35,251 nt of DNA from Spirochaetaceae bacterium (lineage in GTDB: Bacteria; Spirochaetota; Spirochaetia; DSM-27196; SLAA01), in NCBI GenBank assembly GCA_003552665.1, contig PUNW01000166.1, forward strand, positions 1 to 35,251. Direction: 5' to 3'. The notes below the pieces were generated by a model. The model was not told the DNA's origin. It made no database searches and worked only from the letters and a program-made list of their open reading frames with translations. Within the stretch, counting starts at the first letter, position 1; each line of letters begins with the position of its first letter. Made by a program: the position numbers and the translations under genes. Below are positions 9,093 to 15,625 of the stretch, in pieces.

Positions 9093-10631
9093 TTGAATAC
9101 GCTGAAAGCTCTATTGGCGAACACTCCGGACGTCATCACGATCTTCAGCAAGGACGGCCGTTATGTCGAGGTCTCGGCAGCCGCGGCCGAGGTGATCGGG
9201 CGCTCGGTAGAGGAGATCAAAGGCAAGACCTTTTCAGAGGTACTGCCCACCGAAGTTGCGCAGGAGTTCATGCACACGCTCACCGAGTTACGGGAGACTC
9301 GGGAGCCGATGACTAAGACCGACGTTTTGGTCATCGAGGGGCAGGAGCGTGTGTTTGAAAGCAGGTTCTTCCCGGTGCAAACGGCTGCCGGCGCCGGTGA
9401 GGAGTACTTCGGTGCGATCGCGACCGACATAACCGAGAAGGAACGTGCGCAGGAGGAGCTCGTCCGAGCGCGAGAGAAGGCCGAAGCTTCGGACCGGGCC
9501 AAGAGCGAGTTTCTCGCAATCATGAGTCACGAGATACGCACGCCGTTGAACGGTATCGTCGGGATGCTGCAACTGCTCAACAGCACCGCACTGAACGACG
9601 AGCAGTGTGAGTGCGTTGAGTTGGGTCTGCGCTCCGCGGACAGGCTAACGCATTTGCTGTCCGATCTTCTTGAGCTTGCAACGATTGAGGCCGGCAAGCT
9701 CCGGATCGTGGAAGCCGAGTTCAGCGTTTCCCGCCTGTTGCAGTCCATCTCAGAGCTCTTTGAACTCGGTGCACGTGAAAAAGGTCTGCGTCTGAGTCTT
9801 GTGCCCAGCCCCGACCTTCCCGATGCAATCATTGGGGACCAATCCCGGTTGAAGCAGATTCTCTTCAACCTCGTGGGGAACGCTGTGAAGTTTACTCACG
9901 AGGGAGAGGTCTGCATTTCGGCCGAACCCGTCGACCGCGGCCCCGGGCGCCGGTTGGGTGTTGCCTTCGCTGTGAGTGACAGCGGCGTCGGCATTCCCCG
10001 CGATCGCCTCGATCAGCTGGCGGATCCGTTCAAACAGGTCGATAGCTCGCACACCCGGAGCCATGAAGGCGCGGGGCTTGGGCTCGCGGTGGTACACCGT
10101 CTCGTAAAGCTTATGAACGGGGCGGTGTCGATCGACAGCGTCGAGGGCGAGGGGACCACGGTACGAGTAGTGCTGCCGCTCAAACGCGCCGGGAATGAAG
10201 CTCCCAGTGACAGCGTACAAGGGGAGGAGGAGCCGCATGACGAGCACTGCGGAGTGCGGATTCTGGTTGCCGAGGATGACCGGCTGAACCAGATTGCCCT
10301 TCAGCGCCTCCTCGAGTCAAACGGGCACCGGATTACCGTCGTCAACGACGGCCGTGAGGTCATCGAGCGACTGCGCGCAGAGGAGTTCGATTGCGTACTG
10401 CTTGACGTGCAAATGCCGGTTATGAACGGCGTTGAGGCCACCCGCGAAATCCGTCAGGCCGAAAAGCTCAACGGCAAGCGCCATATCCCCATCATTGCTG
10501 TAACCGCCTACGCGGGATTCGAAGACCGGGAAAAGTTCATTCAAGCGGGGATGGACGACTACTTGGCGAAACCGGTGCTGATGGAAGACCTACAGCGTGT
10601 ACTGGCCCGTCATGTGATCGGTTCCACCTAG
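9093..10631 (+). CDS. Soluble PAS hybrid sensor histidine kinase with C-terminal receiver
   Basis: PAS (LLANTPDVITIFSKDGRYVEVS), H-box FLAIMSHEIRTPLNGIVGMLQ, HATPase (LVGNAVKFT, DSGVGIP, GAGLGLAV), REC (ILVAEDDRLNQ, LLDVQMPVMNG, LAKPV). Confidence 0.94.
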   Translation: MNTLKALLANTPDVITIFSKDGRYVEVSAAAAEVIGRSVEEIKGKTFSEVLPTEVAQEFMHTLTELRETREPMTKTDVLVIEGQERVFESRFFPVQTAAGAGEEYFGAIATDITEKERAQEELVRAREKAEASDRAKSEFLAIMSHEIRTPLNGIVGMLQLLNSTALNDEQCECVELGLRSADRLTHLLSDLLELATIEAGKLRIVEAEFSVSRLLQSISELFELGAREKGLRLSLVPSPDLPDAIIGDQSRLKQILFNLVGNAVKFTHEGEVCISAEPVDRGPGRRLGVAFAVSDSGVGIPRDRLDQLADPFKQVDSSHTRSHEGAGLGLAVVHRLVKLMNGAVSIDSVEGEGTTVRVVLPLKRAGNEAPSDSVQGEEEPHDEHCGVRILVAEDDRLNQIALQRLLESNGHRITVVNDGREVIERLRAEEFDCVLLDVQMPVMNGVEATREIRQAEKLNGKRHIPIIAVTAYAGFEDREKFIQAGMDDYLAKPVLMEDLQRVLARHVIGST

Positions 10632-10651
10632 ACTCGGAAACCTACCGGTTG

Positions 10652-10705
10652 AGCCCCACTCAGGTGGGTGAGCCCACTCAGCTACTCGAGCGCACTCAGC
10701 TCAGC
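10652..10705. repeat. Three imperfect 18-bp tandem repeats with core CACTCAG
   Basis: CACTCAG at 10657, 10675 and 10693, exact 18-bp spacing, between convergent gene ends. Confidence 0.6.
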
Positions 10706-11171
10706 TGCTCGAGCCCGATACGTAATTCTCCAACTGCCGAATCAAGCGTTGCTTTTCGTCGAGCAAAGCCTCCTTCTCACCGAGAGCCGCTTTCACGAGG
10801 TCGCCGATTGAGACGAGCCCGATCAAGCCGTTCGCTTCATCTACCACGGGGATGTGCCGGATTCGCCTGCGCGTCACAAACTCCATGCATTCCTGCACCG
10901 TTCGCTCCGGCGAAACCGTGATGACATCAGGTGTCATCAGCTCCTTGATCGGAGTTTCCCTCCCGAGGTCATCCCGTTCAACCGATTTGCGAGCATAGTC
11001 GCGTTCGGAGAAGATACCCACAAGGACGCCGCTCGCATCAAGCACCAACACAGCACCGATCTTATAATCGGCCATCAACCGAAGTGTATCAATCAAGGTG
11101 GTATCCGGGGTCACCGAGTAGATTTTGCGTCCGTTGATTCTGATAAGGTCTCCGACCGTTGTTTCCATCAT
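10701..11171 (-). CDS. CBS-domain pair protein
   Basis: TLIDTLRLMADYKIGAVLVLDASGVLVGIFSERDYARK and ELMTPDVITVSPERTVQECMEFVTRRRIRHIPVVDEANGLIGLVSIGDLVKA; AGGAGG RBS upstream of the ATG at 11171. Confidence 0.92.
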   Translation of the reverse strand: MMETTVGDLIRINGRKIYSVTPDTTLIDTLRLMADYKIGAVLVLDASGVLVGIFSERDYARKSVERDDLGRETPIKELMTPDVITVSPERTVQECMEFVTRRRIRHIPVVDEANGLIGLVSIGDLVKAALGEKEALLDEKQRLIRQLENYVSGSSS

Positions 11172-11209
11172 TTGCCTCCTCACTCTTTGACCTTTGACAA
11201 CTCCGCTCA

Positions 11210-11230
11210 CCGCCGCTTCGTCAGCGGCGG
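11210..11230 (-). promoter_or_regulatory. Stable hairpin in the CBS gene leader
   Basis: CCGCCGCT-tcgtc-AGCGGCGG perfect 8-bp stem. Confidence 0.35.
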
Positions 11231-11384
11231 GCGGGCCAACACACCAAAATAATACCATAAGACAGCTTGCGTGTGCGGCTCTTGATTCGCGCCCACACCG
11301 ACCGCGACGGGTTGCTACACGGGTGATCAGCTCCACCAATGAGCCGGCCTAAGGCATCTGCTTGTTGAAGAGAGCATGTAGAGT

Positions 11385-11512
11385 TTGTTATTTGAGGATG
11401 CGATTCGGGAAAGCGCGCAGCGGAATATGGAGCAAATTCCGACAGACGGAAGACCTACTCACCCCGGCGAAGTGTTACGTGAGGAGTTCCTCAGCCCTCT
11501 GGGGTTATTCTC
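11385..11512 (+). pseudogene. Truncated HigA-type antitoxin (N-terminal remnant)
   Basis: IPTDGRPTHPGEVLREEFLSPLGL parallels VPTDREPTHPGEILREEFLEPMGL of the intact HigA at 12216; homology ends where the tRNA-like repeat begins. Confidence 0.75.
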
Positions 11513-11522
11513 GAAGGCACAC

Positions 11523-11588
11523 TGCCGGAGACGGGACTCGCTGAAGCGAGCCCCGCTTGCCACGCCGGCTCTCTCTACGAGAGCACAC
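11523..11588 (-). repeat. 66-bp tRNA-Leu-like repeat unit (47-nt mini-tRNA module 11523-11569 plus hairpin linker 11570-11588)
   Basis: Identical to 13666-13731; on the minus strand the module starts GCCGGCGTGG and ends CGAGTCCCGTCTCCGGCA, matching both ends of tRNA-Leu. Confidence 0.9.
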
Positions 11589-11655
11589 TGCCGGAGACGG
11601 GACTCGAACCCGTACGGACCTCTCGGTCCAGGGGATTTTAAGTCGGGTCACCGGC
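11589..11655 (-). pseudogene. tRNA-Leu(UAA)-like sequence lacking the D-arm and 5' anticodon-stem strand (67 nt)
   Basis: Minus strand GCCGGTGACCCGACTTAAAATCCCCTGGACCGAGAGGTCCGTACGGGTTCGAGTCCCGTCTCCGGCA: anticodon loop CTTAAAA, variable stem GGACC/GGTCC, intact T-arm and 3' acceptor strand. Confidence 0.8.
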
Positions 11656-11889
11656 GTAGCAGGCTGTTCCTGTGTGCCTTCTAAGACACTATTAGGAAAC
11701 AAATTAACAGGCAAGCTGTTCTTTCGTGTTCCGAGGAGATCCGCGGTGTAGCAGGCCGGATTTCTACGATTTTGCTACAATCACATCCTCATCAGATATG
11801 TAACGCCAGAAGTGAGCTCCTCAGGGTGTCAATGCTACCGAGTTGCTACATGTGGCTAGGAGACATTGGTAGACTTACCTGTCTTGAAA

Positions 11890-11910
11890 TAGCATGCGTA
11901 GCGTGCTATT
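11890..11910. promoter_or_regulatory. Inverted repeat ATAGCATGC-GTA-GCGTGCTAT, candidate HigA operator
   Basis: 9-bp arms with one mismatch, 10 bp upstream of the higB start. Confidence 0.6.
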
Positions 11911-11919
11911 CTATTCCGT

Positions 11920-12219
11920 GTGATTCAGTCGTTCCGAAACGATGCGAGTGAAGATCTCTTCAATGGACGAAACACGAAGGGAGCTCGTAAAGCGTGTCCG
12001 GAATCACTGTGGAACGTTCTAACGAGAAAGCTGGATGCGCTGGATTCAGCCGAACGTCTGGACGACCTCCGCATTCCACCCGGAAACCGCCTCGAGCAAC
12101 TCTCAGGAACGCGAGCCGGACAACACAGCATCAGGGTGAATGAGCAGTATCGAATCTGCTTTTCCTGGGCCGAGGGTGGACCCAAAGATGTCGAGGTGAC
12201 CGACTATCACGATGAGTGA
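11920..12219 (+). CDS. higB: HigB/RelE-family toxin
   Basis: MIQSFRNDASEDLFNGRNTKGARKACPESLWNVLTRKLDALDSAERLDDLRIPPGNRLEQLSGTRAGQHSIRVNEQYRICFSWAEGGPKDVEVTDYHDE; adjacent overlapping antitoxin. Confidence 0.92.
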   Translation: MIQSFRNDASEDLFNGRNTKGARKACPESLWNVLTRKLDALDSAERLDDLRIPPGNRLEQLSGTRAGQHSIRVNEQYRICFSWAEGGPKDVEVTDYHDE

Positions 12220-12536
12220 GGGAGCATATGGTACGAGTACCTACTGATCGAGAACCAACCCATCCCGGAGAGATCCTGCGAGAAGAGTTCCTTGAGCCGA
12301 TGGGCCTCAAACAGCAGGACCTTGCGAATGCCATTCACGTCCCGTTTCAGCGAGTCAATGAGATCGTTCGTTGTCGACGAGGGGTGAGCACCTCTACGGC
12401 GCTCCGACTGGCTCGGTACTTCGGAACGAGTGCCGGCTTCTGGATGAACCTTCAATTGCGCTATGATCTCTACGAGACCGAGCGAACGGAGAAGGAAGCG
12501 CTGGAAGGGATTGAGCCGCTGCATTACGTGGGATGA
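12216..12536 (+). CDS. higA: HigA-family (XRE/HTH) antitoxin
   Basis: PTHPGEILREEFLEPMGLKQQDLANAIHVPFQRVNEIVRCRRGVSTSTALRLARYFGTSAGFWMNLQLRYDL; overlaps the higB stop; likely start ATG 12228. Confidence 0.92.
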   Translation: MREHMVRVPTDREPTHPGEILREEFLEPMGLKQQDLANAIHVPFQRVNEIVRCRRGVSTSTALRLARYFGTSAGFWMNLQLRYDLYETERTEKEALEGIEPLHYVG

Positions 12537-12546
12537 GACTATCCTA

Positions 12547-12597
12547 GAACGCCCCCTAATGGTGCTTTTCTTTTTGTCCACCATTAGGGGGTCGTTC
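12547..12597. repeat. Long inverted repeat (GAACG-CCCCCTAATGGTG ... CACCATTAGGGGG-T-CGTTC) directly after higA
   Basis: 13-bp perfect arms (12552-12564 / 12579-12591) extended by 5 bp with a one-base bulge; 14-nt T-rich loop. Confidence 0.75.
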
Positions 12598-12602
12598 CAC
12601 AA

Positions 12603-13130
12603 CTACCGAAATGTGTCCAAGAAGCTTTTCATTCCTAACGCGGCGTGGACAAGAACGTCGAGTAGATGTCGAGAACGGACAACGGCGGCGGTGTGTGGAA
12701 GCTCGAACCTTACTTGAAGCTGGAGGTTACCTCGCTTCTGAGACAACAGCTCGTATGCGGATCTTGACCACAGCGGCTGGTACACAACCCCATCGGTTCC
12801 GTTTGGCACGAGTACTCGTAGATCAAACTCGATCTGGGCGTCTTCGATTCCTGGCGATCTCTGGGACTTGTAGTGTCGTTGCAGCAGAAGTATGGATGGT
12901 CTCCCGCTACCATAGTCATGAGCCATCTTAGAGAGAGCCAGCGCAGTACTCTCGAGCAGGGTTACCAAACCCTTCCATCGCCAATTTCTTCAAGCGCGTC
13001 TTCACGCCTTTTGCACTGTTTGGAACAGTAACCGAGATACTGGTTTTCTTCCGACTGATCCCAACGGTGAGGTAGAGTTCACCTGAGTGGTGTAATTTCT
13101 GGCGGAAGGTAGAGCAAGCGACCGCCGTCT
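12603..13130 (-). pseudogene. Decayed coding region of unknown family
   Basis: Only broken, overlapping minus-strand frames (e.g. FRQKLHHSGELYLTVGISRKKTSISVTVPNSAKGVKTRLKKLAMEGFG, then a frame change); no family recognised. Confidence 0.3.
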
Positions 13131-13140
13131 CCGGTATGCT

Positions 13141-13665
13141 GTGGTCACCACAACAACACAGTGTGGGGAGGCAGACACGGTGGCAGAAGACAGCATCGCA
13201 TTGTTGGAGCTGGTTGAACAGTACGCGGATGCGGATTTGTTCAAGGAACTGGGACAGTACGCTTTGCAGCGGCTTATGGGAATGGAGACGGAGCAGAAAG
13301 CGGGCGCTGGTCGTCATGAACGGAAAGACGATCGCCTTACTCATCGAAACGGGTACCGCGACCGCCGGCTTGAAACGCGGCTTGGGACGATGAACCTGAG
13401 GATCCCGAAGCTGCGTAGCGGTACGTACTTCCCGTCGTTTCTCGAGCCGCGAAAGATGAGCGAGCAGGCGCTGGTGGCCGTCGTCCAGGAAGCCTACGTG
13501 AAGGGAGTAAGCACCCGCAAGATCGACGACCTCGTGCAGGCGCTCGGGATGAGCGGAATCTCGAAGAGCCAGGTCTCCAAGCTCTGCGGAGAGCTCGACG
13601 AGCGCGTGGAGGCCTTCCTGAAGCGTGAGCTCACCGGACAGTGGCCGTACATGTGGCACTCTATT
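13141..13665 (+). pseudogene. IS256-family transposase, N-terminal remnant
   Basis: LVEQYADADLFKELGQYALQRLMGMETEQKAGAGRHERKDDRLTHRNGYRDRRLETRLGTMNLRIPKLRSGTYFPSFLEPRKMSEQALVAVVQEAYVKGVSTRKIDDLVQALGMSGISKSQVSKLCGELDERVEAF; homology breaks at 13665 where the tRNA-like array begins, DDE catalytic part missing. Confidence 0.85.
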
Positions 13666-13796
13666 TGCCGGAGACGGGACTCGCTGAAGCGAGCCCCGCT
13701 TGCCACGCCGGCTCTCTCTACGAGAGCACACTGCCGGAGACGGGACTCGCTGAAGCGAGCCCCGCTTGCCACGCCGGCTTTCCCTGGAAAGCACAC
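13666..13796 (-). repeat. Two tandem tRNA-Leu-like units (66 and 65 bp) immediately 3' of tRNA-Leu
   Basis: Modules 13666-13712 and 13732-13778 identical; linkers 13713-13731 and 13779-13796 form GCTCTC/GAGAGC and GCTTTC/GAAAGC stems. Confidence 0.92.
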
Positions 13797-13881
13797 TGCC
13801 GGAGACGGGACTTGAACCCGTACAGGCGCAATGCCCGGGGGATTTTAAGTCCCCTGTGTCTACCAATTCCACCACTCCGGC
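13797..13881 (-). tRNA. tRNA-Leu (anticodon UAA)
   Basis: Minus strand GCCGGAGTGGTGGAATTGGTAGACACAGGGGACTTAAAATCCCCCGGGCATTGCGCCTGTACGGGTTCAAGTCCCGTCTCCGGCA; full cloverleaf with 7-bp acceptor, long variable arm; CCA not encoded. Confidence 0.95.
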
Positions 13882-13913
13882 GTGGTTGGGTTCGGCCTCC
13901 TCGTATTGGGCCA

Positions 13914-13943
13914 ATACTACACGCAGCGTAGTTGGGTGGTCAA
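13914..13943 (-). promoter_or_regulatory. Sigma70-type promoter of tRNA-Leu
   Basis: Minus strand TTGACC - 18 bp - TAGTAT, about 33 bp upstream of the tRNA 5' end. Confidence 0.65.
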
Positions 13944-14133
13944 TGCGAAGCCGGCAGCGCGGTAGGTGGGAGCGTGAGAGAGGCGGCAGCGCGGCAGACG
14001 GTAGCGCGTGGGAGCCTCCGGCCCCGGCATTGTGGCAAAACGGTGGCCGGGTCTTCACCGTTTAGGGTTCCGTTCCGATGATTACTAACGACGGCCAAAC
14101 TCCGGAGACCGCCCGCGGACCTGGAGCGCATCG

Positions 14134-14694
14134 ATGAATCCAAACGGCTGTCGTGACCAGCGACCAGAGGAGTGCTTGAACATGAGCGACCGCAGTGGTG
14201 CCGAACCGCACGTACGAGTACGACAACTACGAGAACGCTGGAGCCGTAGCCTCTCCATAGCTCTTGGGGCGTTGATATGCTTCCAGGTGGCAGGGGCGCA
14301 GGCTTTTGCCGAGCTTCCCGATCCGGAGGCAATTCCGCTTGAGCGGATCGACGAGGCCGACGAAGACCGATATCGCAACAGACTGCCCATGTTCGTGGTG
14401 GAGGAGTACGAATCGCCCTGGATCACTGATGACCGCAACGGCGACGGGCGCACTGATTACGCTGTTTTACTGAATGAGTATTTCGAGAAGGTCGCCGAAG
14501 CGGTGGATCATCGTCATGACGGCCTGATGGATAATTTCTATTTTTATAACAAGGGAAACCTGATACGCCAGGAGATCGATACCAACCATGACGGCGCCAT
14601 CGATCTCTGGGTGTATCTCGACGGGGCGTACGTCACGCGCTGGGAGCGAGATACAAATCACGATGGAAGCGTTGACCAAACGCGCGAATACTGA
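14134..14694 (+). CDS. Exported protein with DxNxDG (EF-hand/dockerin-like) repeats
   Basis: Hydrophobic segment SLSIALGALICFQVAGAQAFAE then DRNGDGRTDY, DHRHDGLMDN, DTNHDGAIDLW, DTNHDGSVDQ. Confidence 0.75.
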   Translation: MNPNGCRDQRPEECLNMSDRSGAEPHVRVRQLRERWSRSLSIALGALICFQVAGAQAFAELPDPEAIPLERIDEADEDRYRNRLPMFVVEEYESPWITDDRNGDGRTDYAVLLNEYFEKVAEAVDHRHDGLMDNFYFYNKGNLIRQEIDTNHDGAIDLWVYLDGAYVTRWERDTNHDGSVDQTREY

Positions 14695-14703
14695 TTCGTA
14701 GCC

Positions 14704-15525
14704 ATGAAGAAAGACAGACACACTCTGTCCGGTTTCCACGCGGTTGATGAGTATCTAAGAACGGGGCGCCCTGCCGAGGTGCTCCTGGCGGCATCCGCGA
14801 ACCGGCGCGTGGCCGCGCTTTGCGAACGTGCGGAGGAGCTCGGTATACCTGTTCGAAAGGTCTCGCGCGAGGAGCTGGTGAACGAAGCCGGCTCCAGGAC
14901 CCGCGACGTCGCGCTCGTGGTGCCGAAATCACAGGCTTCGAGGGGCAAGCGCCGTGCGGATGCACAGGCGGACGACCGCGCAAGCGGCCGCGCAGAAGGG
15001 CGCGCAGAGGCCCGTACCTCTGACCGGCCACACTCATTAGGTGAGCTTTGCGATTCCATCGACCAGCGTTCGGACGCGCTCATTCTGCTGCTCGACGGCA
15101 TCACCGACCCCCAGAACCTCGGCGCCATTCTCCGTTCTGCGGAGCAGTTCGGAGTGGATGCGGTCCTGCTTCCGAAACGGCGGAGCGCGGGTCTCGACAG
15201 TCGCGTTGTGCGCGCCTCAGCAGGCGCGACTGCGCACCTGCCGGTGATCGAAGGCGTGAACCTGGCCGAGGCGGTTGCCGCGCTGCAGTCGCGGGGGGTG
15301 TGGGTTTATGCCGCCGACGCGAAAGGTACGGCCGCGCCGCAGTTGCGGCTTGAGGGCAAGGTCGCTCTGGTGATGGGAAGTGAGGGCAGTGGAGTTCGAA
15401 GGCTGGTGCGCGATCGGTGTGACGGTCTTATCTCAATTCCGACGAGAGGTCAGCTCGATTCGCTGAACGTATCGGTCGCCACCGGGATCCTGTTGTACGA
15501 AATCAGGCGGCGCGCCGGCGGGTAG
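14704..15525 (+). CDS. rlmB: TrmH/SpoU-family (RlmB-like) RNA 2'-O-methyltransferase
   Basis: LSGFHAVDEYLRTGRPAEVLL; LLLDGITDPQNLGAILRSAEQFGVDAVLLPKRRSAGLDSRVVRASAGATAHLPV; LVMGSEGSGVRRLVRDRCDGLISIPTRGQLDSLNVSVATGILLYE. Confidence 0.92.
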   Translation: MKKDRHTLSGFHAVDEYLRTGRPAEVLLAASANRRVAALCERAEELGIPVRKVSREELVNEAGSRTRDVALVVPKSQASRGKRRADAQADDRASGRAEGRAEARTSDRPHSLGELCDSIDQRSDALILLLDGITDPQNLGAILRSAEQFGVDAVLLPKRRSAGLDSRVVRASAGATAHLPVIEGVNLAEAVAALQSRGVWVYAADAKGTAAPQLRLEGKVALVMGSEGSGVRRLVRDRCDGLISIPTRGQLDSLNVSVATGILLYEIRRRAGG

Positions 15526-15625
15526 GTAGCTCACCGCTGCCCAGTGGGCGCACGACCGGACCGCTTTGAGCTGACGGCTTCAGATGGCGTTTTCAGTTGC
15601 CGGTTGTGGCCCGAAACACCTTCGC

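Noticed and set aside
11385-11684. ORF tail CRRRDSLKRAPLATPALSTRAHCRRRDS as a repeat protein
   Set aside because: It is the translation of the tRNA-like DNA repeats; the peptide changes frame between copies and the conserved feature is the nucleotide structure.
13085-13140. Left terminal inverted repeat of the IS256 remnant
   Set aside because: The right end is missing, so no inverted repeat pair can be verified.
11523-13796. CRISPR array
   Set aside because: Only two or three units, very short hairpin linkers instead of unique spacers, units share tRNA sequence, no cas genes.
11523-13796. Integron attC sites with toxin-antitoxin cassettes
   Set aside because: No GTTRRRY/RYYYAAC core sites and no integron integrase in the window; the repeats match tRNA-Leu instead.
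12928-14058. 376-aa minus-strand ORF
   Set aside because: Runs through the tRNA gene (VELVDTGDLKSPGHCACTGSSPVSGS is the usual tRNA read-through peptide) and the repeat arrays; not a real protein, although its C-terminal part may be a relic.
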